From Bacteroidota bacterium (GTDB lineage: Bacteria > Bacteroidota > Ignavibacteria > SZUA-365), in NCBI GenBank assembly GCA_018224345.1, contig JAGTUW010000089.1, positions 1-5,644 of the forward strand: a stretch of DNA of 5,644 bases, read 5' to 3'. Both the position numbers and the translations under genes were made by a program. Below, piece after piece: positions 1-5,644 of this stretch; positions within the stretch are counted from its first letter, which is position 1; each line of letters starts with the position of its first letter. The notes below the pieces were generated by a model, which saw only the letters and a list, made by a program, of their open reading frames with translations, had not been told where the DNA came from and searched no databases.

Positions 1-165
1 AACCGGGAAGATGCACGCAAGCGTCTGGTGAAACTGCTGTGCAAGGCCGCGGTGCCTCCCAGACCGAGAAAACGAACGAAACCGACGCGGGCGTCTGTAC
101 AACGACGCCTCGACGCGAAACGGCGAAGAGCGGAAATCAAACACTATCGTCGTGGTATCGATTGA
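1..165 (+). CDS. arfB: Peptidyl-tRNA hydrolase ArfB (ICT1/YaeJ family), C-terminal end, 5'-truncated by window edge
   Basis: Frame 1 is open from the first base to TGA at 163-165 and gives 54 residues with no start codon, so the gene begins upstream of the window. The fragment starts NREDARKRL and continues into KPTRAS (residues 27-32), RRL (35-37) and a run of basic residues ending in RRGID. It holds 21 Lys/Arg in 54 residues. This is the signature of the ArfB/ICT1 C-terminus: the end of the release-factor-like domain (NREdAl.RL) followed by a basic tail. In the known family this tail enters the empty mRNA channel of a stalled ribosome while the GGQ loop, outside this window, hydrolyses the peptidyl-tRNA. 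The product would be cytosolic. RF1 and RF2 lack this KPTRAS-type tail, so a canonical release factor is unlikely. A separate promoter before the next gene suggests arfB ends its own transcription unit. Family assignment is firm; function is inferred from the tail alone. Confidence 0.9.
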   Translation, partial: NREDARKRLVKLLCKAAVPPRPRKRTKPTRASVQRRLDAKRRRAEIKHYRRGID

Positions 166-172
166 AGACAAT

Positions 173-195
173 GGGGATCACAACCAGAGGTCCCC
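173..195 (+). terminator. GC-rich hairpin after arfB, possible weak terminator
   Basis: GGGGATC at 173-179 can pair with GGTCCCC at 189-195 (7 bp including one T-G wobble) around a 9-base loop, starting 8 bases after the arfB stop codon. The position suits a terminator for arfB. No T-run follows (the next bases are TCGTCTGC), so it is not a classical intrinsic terminator. It could also be a 3'-end-protecting stem or chance. Confidence 0.3.
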
Positions 196-238
196 TCGTC
201 TGCATTATCGCGCTACACCCTGTAATTCCTGACCACAC

Positions 239-267
239 TTGACAATGGACCCGGATTTTCCGATACT
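239..267 (+). promoter_or_regulatory. Sigma70-like promoter for the histidine kinase
   Basis: A perfect -35 hexamer TTGACA (239-244) is followed, after a 17-bp spacer, by GATACT (262-267; 4 of 6 matches to TATAAT, including the key A at position 2 and T at position 6). Transcription would begin near 274, giving a leader of about 44 bases before the ATG at 318. A short inverted repeat, GCGG (269-272) and CCGC (280-283) around a GATATC core, overlaps the predicted start of transcription and might be an operator, though it is only 4 bp per arm. If the organism is from Bacteroidota, whose main sigma factor prefers a different consensus, this match would mean less. Confidence 0.5.
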
Positions 268-317
268 TGCGGCTGATATCCGCTGCGAGACATGCCGATT
301 ATCCCATCAGAGATCGT

Positions 318-3300
318 ATGAGAAACCACCTGTACAGTACAGCCCCGTCCTTCCTATACAGAAAATCCGTTGTGGTCGGTGCGATCATTCTCGCCTCCAC
401 ACTGATCCTGCTCTCCGGCATACTCTATGTGCTTCATGAGAAGCGTGTCATGCAGGACCGCATCTCGGCGGAATTGACCATGCTGGGACAGGTACAAAGC
501 GACAGACTCGCGTACTGGCATGAGGATGAAATCCGCGATGCGACACTGATCGCGGATAACGGCGTACTCTCGAATTTCATTCACCGGATACAGATACCGG
601 GCAACGCGAACGACAGCGCACTGCTGACGCGCTATCTCACCTCGCTCAAGCTGGAACACGGGTACAGCGATCTTTTCCTTCTCACCGAAGGCAGCAACAC
701 GGTATTCCCTTCCCGTGCCTACGACGACATCGATGTCACAGTGCATCACTATGCGGACAGCGCGTTTCGGAGGGGCGGAACGGTTTCGACGGATATCTAC
801 TCCTGTGAGATCCATCAGACTGCGCATCTTGATTTTATCTCTGTTATTCCCCGCAACTCCCTCGATCGCAATATGGCACTTGTCTGTCGTTTTGATCCGG
901 CCGAGGCTCTCTCCCTGATGATTGAGAACCGTCCCATCGCACACAGCACCGCCATTACATTTATCGCCAGGCGGGAAGGCGATTCAGTGCTCGTCCTCCA
1001 GACACTTCCTGGCAGGAAAGCCAACGCATCCTTTGCCCGGTATTCCCTGCATGACAGCACCTCCGTTGCCGTGCGGGCGGCTAACGGGGAGCGTGGGATC
1101 ATGGCGGCCACGGATGCCCGCGGAGAAGATGTCATCGCCTTCGTCAACGCGGTTCCGCGCACCGAGTGGTTTCTCGTAAGCGAAATCAACGCGACAGAGG
1201 CCTACGATGATCCTCTGTACACATTGTTCGGGATGGTGTTGATCATCAATCTGCTGCTGATCAGTACGCTGATCATCGGTGTGCTGTACGTCTATCGCTC
1301 CCGGCAGCGCGATGTCTACCGGTACATGTCAGAACGGCAGGAGGAATTTCACGCGACACTCGACAATATCACTGCTGCGATCATCACCACTGACCGCGAA
1401 GGAAGCATACGTTTCATAAATAGAGCGGGGCTGCGCCTACTCGATGTGGACGAGGATACGGCATCCGGAATACGACTCGATTCTGTCGTCCCCCTGCTAC
1501 ACGAAGCCACCGGAAAACGTCTCGATGATATCATCGGAGGAATGCGGAATAATGAGGCGTCATTGCTCGTGCTCGATGCGATGACGCTTGTCACCGTGAA
1601 ATCCGGCACGATACCCGTAACCGTTCATGTATCGAAACTGATGGCCTCCGATAACGAGGTATCGGGCTATGTGCTCGTTCTCCATGATCAAAGTGAACAA
1701 CGTGCCCGGCAACAGGCAATGGAAGAAAGCGAAAGAAAATATCGCAGCCTCTTCCAGGCCACCACGGAAGCAATCGTGCTTTGCCAGGTCGTCTGGTCGG
1801 ACGACAGGCAGATCATCGACGCTTTGCTGATCGATTGCAACGAACGCGCCGTGGAGTTGTTCGAAATCGACAAGCGGCGACAGACCGGCCTCTCCGGCCG
1901 CGATATACGGAATATGAATATCGAGAATCTTTTTGATCACTGCCGGGCCGTACTCGACACCGCGGAACCAACCATTCTCGATATGCAAATCGAAAACACA
2001 GACAGATATTTCACCCTGGCGATTACCACTCCGGGCGAGCATCGCATCGCTTTCATTTTCCAGGATATCACGAAGCATCGGAAAATGGAAGAGGAATTGC
2101 GCGAGAGTGAATCGCTCTACCGCGCTATGTTCGAAGATCACGCTGCCATCAAGATGTTGATCGATCCGGAAACCGGAGCGCTGATCGATGCCAATCATGC
2201 CGCCGCACGTTTTTACGGATGGAAGCGCGAGGATTTGCGCAACATGCATATCAGACAGATCAGTACACTTCCTGAATCGCAGATTGCAGCACAGCTCAGA
2301 GATACCGCCGAACTGCGGCAGACACAGCTGCAGTCCCGGCACCGCCGTGCCGACGGCAGCATTCGCGATGTGGAAATACTCTCCGGTCCCATCAGAATAA
2401 AAGGGAAAACGCTCCTTCATTCTGTCATCTATGATATCACGGAAAATCTCCAGGCACAGCAGCGCATGCGACTGCTCGCAAAGGCGGTGGAGGAATCGCC
2501 GAACATCATCATTATCACCGATGCCGACGGACGCATAGAATATGTCAACAAACACTTCAGCATGGTTTCAGGGTACCGCAGTGAAGAAGTCATCGGCAGC
2601 AATGCCCGCATACTCAAATCCGGCACGCATCCGCCGGAATTCTACCGGGAACTGTGGGGAACACTGCGCGCGGGAGAGGACTGGATAGGAGAATTCCACA
2701 ACATCAGAAAAGACGGAGCACAGTACTGGGTCAGAGCGACTATCTCGCCGGTATTCAGTGAGGATAGATCGATCACGCATTTCATCGCCCTGAACACGGA
2801 TATTACAGACCAGAAACGCCTGATGGAGGAACTGATCTCAGCGAAGGAACATGCGGAACAGAGCGACCATCTGAAATCCGCCTTTCTCGCCAACATGAGT
2901 CATGAAGTGCGCACACCGATGAACGCCATTATCGGCTTCTCGGAGCTTCTGATGGGCCAGGAAAGCACAACCGAGGAATTACGGCAATACACGGAAATCA
3001 TACAGCAGCGCTCCTATGATCTTCTCAATATCATCAATGATATCCTGCATGTTTCCCTGCTCGACTCGGGGGAACTCACACTGCTGATTGAAGCCGGAAG
3101 CATCGGCGCCATGTTGAAAGATCTGCATCTGACCTTCGAACATCTCAACATGCAGAGGAACGCAACGAATGTAGAACTGAAGCTGATCAACGAGCTTGCG
3201 CCCGGTGAGGATAGTGTTCTCTTCGATTTTGGCCGCGTGCGCCAGGTACTTTCCAACCTCCTCTCGAACTCACTGAAGTTCACGAAGTCGGGGAATATCA

Positions 3301-3596
3301 CGTTCGGCTGCCGCCGCGATGGAGAAGACACTCTGCTTTTCTTTGTCAGCGATACGGGAATAGGCATACCCGACAAGGCGAGAGAATTCATCTTCAATCG
3401 TTTCAGACAGGTCGACGATTCCTCTTCCCGCTCCCATGGCGGGACCGGTCTCGGACTCTCGATCTCCAAAGGCCTTGTCGAACTCATGGACGGCCGGATC
3501 TGGGTCGAATCCGAAGCAGGGAGAGGCAGCAGTTTCTACTTCACTCTTCCTTACCGGCCCACCGACAGCAGCAAACATGAAACCGGGAATAACTGA
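318..3596 (+). CDS. Membrane sensor histidine kinase: Cache-like sensor, four PAS domains, HisKA, HATPase_c
   Basis: A 1092-residue protein counted from ATG 318. Domain order: TM helix 1 (about 17-39); periplasmic Cache-like sensor region (about 40-300); TM helix 2 (about 301-326); PAS1 (340-459), PAS2 (469-588), PAS3 (595-711) and PAS4 (718-833), joined by charged helical linkers; HisKA (852-919) with H-box SHEVRTP, phospho-acceptor His862; HATPase_c (968-1078) with N-box NLLSNSLKFT (Mg-binding Asn984), G1 DTGIGI (1012-1017), F-box FNRF and G2 GGTGLGL (1041-1047). All catalytic motifs are intact, so it should autophosphorylate. It lacks receiver and HPt domains and no response regulator is in view, so its partner is unknown. 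PAS4 has the layout NARILKSG...FYRELW...RKDG..YW seen in NifL/Aer-type PAS domains, which often bind flavin or haem. The frame is open back to 243, and a TTG at 267 would add 17 residues. I prefer ATG 318 because TTG 267 overlaps the predicted -10 box and lacks a Shine-Dalgarno sequence, and the ATG places a short basic segment before TM1. A weak AGAG precedes ATG 318. The ligand is unknown. Confidence 0.93.
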   Translation: MRNHLYSTAPSFLYRKSVVVGAIILASTLILLSGILYVLHEKRVMQDRISAELTMLGQVQSDRLAYWHEDEIRDATLIADNGVLSNFIHRIQIPGNANDSALLTRYLTSLKLEHGYSDLFLLTEGSNTVFPSRAYDDIDVTVHHYADSAFRRGGTVSTDIYSCEIHQTAHLDFISVIPRNSLDRNMALVCRFDPAEALSLMIENRPIAHSTAITFIARREGDSVLVLQTLPGRKANASFARYSLHDSTSVAVRAANGERGIMAATDARGEDVIAFVNAVPRTEWFLVSEINATEAYDDPLYTLFGMVLIINLLLISTLIIGVLYVYRSRQRDVYRYMSERQEEFHATLDNITAAIITTDREGSIRFINRAGLRLLDVDEDTASGIRLDSVVPLLHEATGKRLDDIIGGMRNNEASLLVLDAMTLVTVKSGTIPVTVHVSKLMASDNEVSGYVLVLHDQSEQRARQQAMEESERKYRSLFQATTEAIVLCQVVWSDDRQIIDALLIDCNERAVELFEIDKRRQTGLSGRDIRNMNIENLFDHCRAVLDTAEPTILDMQIENTDRYFTLAITTPGEHRIAFIFQDITKHRKMEEELRESESLYRAMFEDHAAIKMLIDPETGALIDANHAAARFYGWKREDLRNMHIRQISTLPESQIAAQLRDTAELRQTQLQSRHRRADGSIRDVEILSGPIRIKGKTLLHSVIYDITENLQAQQRMRLLAKAVEESPNIIIITDADGRIEYVNKHFSMVSGYRSEEVIGSNARILKSGTHPPEFYRELWGTLRAGEDWIGEFHNIRKDGAQYWVRATISPVFSEDRSITHFIALNTDITDQKRLMEELISAKEHAEQSDHLKSAFLANMSHEVRTPMNAIIGFSELLMGQESTTEELRQYTEIIQQRSYDLLNIINDILHVSLLDSGELTLLIEAGSIGAMLKDLHLTFEHLNMQRNATNVELKLINELAPGEDSVLFDFGRVRQVLSNLLSNSLKFTKSGNITFGCRRDGEDTLLFFVSDTGIGIPDKAREFIFNRFRQVDDSSSRSHGGTGLGLSISKGLVELMDGRIWVESEAGRGSSFYFTLPYRPTDSSKHETGNN

Positions 3597-3700
3597 GCAC
3601 CACCGACGCGAAAGTCACAGGAGCATTCTGCGCCCGACACGAACTCCTTCAATGCTGTAAGCGTACAGTGGAAGTACACAGCAGACGTGACATGACTCTT
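3597..3700. other. Convergent intergenic gap between the kinase and ogt
   Basis: This 104-bp gap separates the kinase stop from the stop of the opposing alkyltransferase gene. The only structure seen is a weak hairpin, CTGTA (3655-3659) with TACAG (3664-3668), and a nearby pair of GTAC tetramers. Neither has a T-run in either direction. No gene and no convincing intrinsic terminator are visible. Confidence 0.5.
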
Positions 3701-4237
3701 TTACATCAGTATCGCTCCCTCGAGCTGCAGTAACTTGCGCTTTCGTTGTATCCCTCCCGCATACCCGGTGAGCGAACCGTCCTCTCCGATAACCCGGTGA
3801 CATGGAATGATGATGGCGAGCGGATTTCGCCCCACTGCGCCGCCGACCGCACGGGAAGCGTCAGGATTGCCGATGGCTTCCGCGATATGTCTGTACGAAA
3901 CGGTGTTCCCGTAAGGGATGCCGCGCAGCACAGTCCACACCTGCACCTGGAATACCGTGCCGTAGAGTTGCGTCCGCACTCGGAACTTCTTCAACCTGCC
4001 CTGAAAATACCGCTCCAACTGAGCGTGCAACGCCGCATGCTCTCCGCGCTCATGACGCACTACAAACAGCTTCAACCAGGCGGAAAGCCACGCATACAAT
4101 TCTTCACGATACCCCTTGTACTCATACCCGACATAGCAGACGACACCGTCGCAGGTCGCGATATGAAGGTTCCCGAGCGGCGACGGCATGTGCGACAGTA
4201 TAATGACTGCGGGTGTTCGTGCGTTCGTTGGCGTCAT
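3701..4237 (-). CDS. ogt: Methylated-DNA--[protein]-cysteine S-methyltransferase (O6-alkylguanine-DNA alkyltransferase)
   Basis: A 178-residue cytosolic DNA-repair protein that moves the alkyl group from O6-alkylguanine (or O4-alkylthymine) to its own cysteine in a single suicide reaction. The catalytic motif IPCHRV contains Cys146 and His147, and Glu173 in LQLEG fits the third member of the Cys-His-Glu network. The helix-turn-helix part shows VSYRHIA (Tyr115, nucleotide flipping), SRAVGGAVGRNP (Arg129, the arginine finger; Asn138, Asn hinge) and the C-terminal GYAGG. The N-terminal domain is about residues 12-85, with the usual SPLG near its start, and the C-terminal domain about 94-176. The length is normal for stand-alone Ogt; no Ada-type N-terminal zinc/AraC module is present, so it is not an Ada regulator. 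The start is the ATG at 4237-4235, preceded by a weak CAGGG. An internal ATG at residue 17 would clip the first strand and is less likely. It lies downstream of the M16 gene on the same strand, behind a hairpin. I saw no clear promoter or Ada box. Confidence 0.95.
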   Translation of the reverse strand: MTPTNARTPAVIILSHMPSPLGNLHIATCDGVVCYVGYEYKGYREELYAWLSAWLKLFVVRHERGEHAALHAQLERYFQGRLKKFRVRTQLYGTVFQVQVWTVLRGIPYGNTVSYRHIAEAIGNPDASRAVGGAVGRNPLAIIIPCHRVIGEDGSLTGYAGGIQRKRKLLQLEGAILM

Positions 4238-4402
4238 CGAGCGGCCCTGCTGTTGAGAAACGCATGACTGAAATTACAGCTTGTTACCGAGAAAGAGAAA
4301 CGCCGGTGATGTACATTCAACCGGCGTCTCTCATTTTCTGTCAGCGGACAACGCTGTCAGGACGTCACCGCGGGGCTCGTGGGCTTCCCGCCCGGAGGGA
4401 TA
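4238..4402. other. Intergenic region between the M16 gene and ogt
   Basis: A 165-bp gap between two genes of the same (-) direction. It holds the inverted repeat at 4295-4332. It also has a small stem, CAGCG (4342-4346) with CGCTG (4352-4356), and two direct copies of CTGTCAG (4338-4344 and 4354-4360). The ogt promoter should lie here or just below it, but I could not identify -35/-10 boxes with confidence. Confidence 0.5.
4295..4332 (-). terminator. Inverted repeat, likely terminator of the M16 gene, possibly bidirectional
   Basis: The left arm GAGAAACGCCGGT (4295-4307) and the right arm ACCGGCGTCTCTC (4320-4332) pair over 13 bp with one mismatch around a 12-base loop. Read on the - strand it comes 70 bases after the M16 stop codon. 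Its descending arm ends in TTTCTC and is followed by a further TTTCTC, a broken U-rich tract. On the + strand the stem is followed by ATTTTCTG, so it might also stop antisense transcription. The stem is strong; the U-tract is only moderate. Confidence 0.65.
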
Positions 4403-5644
4403 CTATTCTGTTACCTCTCCGACTGCCTTGTCCGTTTCGGGCTTGGCTTCGGGATAGAGAGAGACCTGAATGTAATTGTCCATGTCGATGTACTTCCGTG
4501 CGGCATCACGAAGGTCCTCCAGCGTCAGCGACTCGATAAGTTCGTCCAGAGCGAGAAAATAATTCAACGGGTCATTGTTGCTGAGGGCGGACTGAAGATG
4601 ACCAATCCAGAAACTGTTTTCCTTTATACTCTTCTCGCGTTCCCGCCGCTGAATTTCCTTGATCTTAACGAGGTTCTCTTCGGTGGTCAACTCATCACGG
4701 ACGTCCTGGAGCGTTGTGAACAGCGTACCGATCATTTCATCCATACGTTCAGGATCAGTACCGAAATTCACCAGCAGCATGTAATCCTCTTCCGGATACC
4801 GGTCAGGATTCGCATTTACACCCACGCCGTAGCTGCCGCCGGCATCCTCGCGAATCGCTTCGCGCAGTCTGATGTTCAGCAGTTCCCGAAGCGAGGAGAG
4901 GCGATGACGGTTTTCGTACGACCAATCGAAAGGACCGGTAAACACGACAGCGACCATGGATTTCTCATCGATGCCTTTGTAGACTTCCTTCTTGACAATA
5001 CCCTTCGGCGGACGCACGCCATTGTCCTTCCAGGTCTCCTTGCGCCCCGTGGTGGGCAGCGCACCGAGATACTGTTCGGCCAACGGACGCAATTCCTCGG
5101 CGGTGATATTACCGACGAAAATGAAGGTGAAATCACTTGCATCAGCGAATCGATCGAGATAGAAGTCGAAGGCCTTTTCGAGATCAACGGATTCGAGCCA
5201 CTCTTTGTTCATCGGACGCGCTCTCGGATGATAATTCGCCATCGTCACCTGCAGCGTATCGGAGAATACACGCTCGGGCATGTTGCCGAAATTCTCCAGC
5301 ATCGCGGTCATGCGTGTCCTGAAGGATTCAAATGCCGTCGTGTCCTTGCGTGGATTGTGGAAATACAGATAAATGAGCTGCATTGCCGTCTCGAGATCCC
5401 GCGGGGAGGCGCTGCCCGAGATACCCTCGTATTCAGGCGAGATGCTGGGACTCACGTTGACGACCTTGCCGGCCAGCAATTTCTTGAGTTGCACGGCATC
5501 GAATTCACCGACGCCGCCGAGATCGACGATGTTGGCCGCCATCGCGCCGGTGGCAAAGTCCTCGTCAGCGATATGGTTCATGCCGCCCGGACTTACGGCA
5601 GTGAAGCGCACTTCATCGGCCTTGAAATCCGTGGTTTTCAGCAG
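4403..5644 (-). CDS. M16 (insulinase/PqqL-like) zinc-peptidase family protein, C-terminal part, 5'-truncated by window edge
   Basis: The frame is open from the right window edge to TAG at 4405-4403, giving 413 visible residues. The first, LLKTTDFKADEVRF, continue in frame past a GTG at 5611 that could be mistaken for a start. TDFKADEV...SPGG is the usual link seen in PqqL-type M16 proteins, so the true start lies outside. Residues about 150-340 form a second M16_C domain (FTFIFVGNIT, then LGALPTTGR). GGSYGVGVNAN, visible residues 269-279, matches the substrate-positioning R/Y region: the Arg of LREAIRED lies before it and the Tyr is residue 272. The last conserved piece is LTLEDLRDAARKYI, followed by an acidic tail. 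The zinc motif HxxEH normally sits in the first domain and is not in view, so catalytic activity cannot be judged. Proteins of this type run to roughly 900-950 residues, so about the last 45% is present. Family members are often secreted or periplasmic, but no signal can be checked here. A hairpin follows the stop. Confidence 0.92.
   Translation of the reverse strand: MLKTTDFKADEVRFTAVSPGGMNHIADEDFATGAMAANIVDLGGVGEFDAVQLKKLLAGKVVNVSPSISPEYEGISGSASPRDLETAMQLIYLYFHNPRKDTTAFESFRTRMTAMLENFGNMPERVFSDTLQVTMANYHPRARPMNKEWLESVDLEKAFDFYLDRFADASDFTFIFVGNITAEELRPLAEQYLGALPTTGRKETWKDNGVRPPKGIVKKEVYKGIDEKSMVAVVFTGPFDWSYENRHRLSSLRELLNIRLREAIREDAGGSYGVGVNANPDRYPEEDYMLLVNFGTDPERMDEMIGTLFTTLQDVRDELTTEENLVKIKEIQRREREKSIKENSFWIGHLQSALSNNDPLNYFLALDELIESLTLEDLRDAARKYIDMDNYIQVSLYPEAKPETDKAVGEVTE

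Noticed and set aside
39..242. A 67-codon + strand open frame at the left edge
   Set aside because: It overlaps the clear ArfB tail in another frame, and its translation has no family features.
354..944. A 196-codon - strand open frame opposite the kinase sensor region
   Set aside because: It is a shadow of the kinase, with low-complexity, charge-rich translation and no supporting start region.
1560..2555. A 331-codon open frame on the - strand inside the kinase gene
   Set aside because: It lies in exact codon register opposite the kinase. Stops in that register need TTA, CTA or TCA sense codons, which are scarce in this GC-rich coding sequence. Its translation shows no recognisable domain, and the kinase frame explains the DNA fully.
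3746..4267. A 173-codon + strand open frame opposite ogt
   Set aside because: It is antisense to an alkyltransferase with all catalytic motifs intact; its own translation resembles nothing known.
4255..4275. Possible Ada-box-like sequence (AAACGCA) upstream of ogt
   Set aside because: The match to the E. coli Ada box is short and imperfect, and no Ada protein is visible in the window.
4338..4360. Two direct copies of CTGTCAG as a possible operator or repeat array
   Set aside because: Only two 7-base copies are present, partly explained by the overlapping CAGCG/CGCTG stem; this is within chance expectation.
5609..5611. GTG as the start of the M16 gene
   Set aside because: The frame continues upstream to the window edge with TTDFKADE, a conserved stretch of PqqL-like proteins, so the GTG encodes an internal valine.

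Overview
The window carries four protein-coding genes or gene ends on about 5.6 kb of moderately GC-rich DNA. On the + strand are the 3' end of an ArfB/ICT1-type ribosome-rescue hydrolase (1-165) and a complete large membrane sensor histidine kinase (318-3596). On the - strand are a complete O6-alkylguanine-DNA alkyltransferase (4237-3701) and the C-terminal part of a PqqL-like M16 zinc-peptidase-family protein that enters from the right edge (5644-4403). No RNA genes, mobile elements, CRISPR arrays or tandem repeats were seen.

The organism is a bacterium. The PqqL-type M16 protein and the many-PAS sensor kinase would suit the Bacteroidota/Chlorobiota/Ignavibacteriota neighbourhood, but that is a weak inference from protein style only. 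Nothing in the window fixes the taxon.

Layout: the ArfB tail ends at 165. A 152-bp gap follows, holding a GC hairpin and a good sigma70-like promoter (TTGACA, 17-bp spacer, GATACT) placed to drive the kinase. The kinase has a periplasmic Cache-like sensor between two membrane helices, then four PAS domains, then HisKA and HATPase_c. It converges on the alkyltransferase across a 104-bp gap with no convincing terminator. The alkyltransferase and the M16 gene lie in the same direction, but 165 bp and a strong inverted repeat (4295-4332) separate them, so they are probably separate transcription units.

The genes do not form an evident pathway: ribosome rescue, signal sensing, DNA repair and proteolysis sit side by side. 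No response regulator is visible, so the kinase looks orphan within this window. I see no evidence of an undescribed system; the window reads as ordinary chromosomal housekeeping and sensory content.
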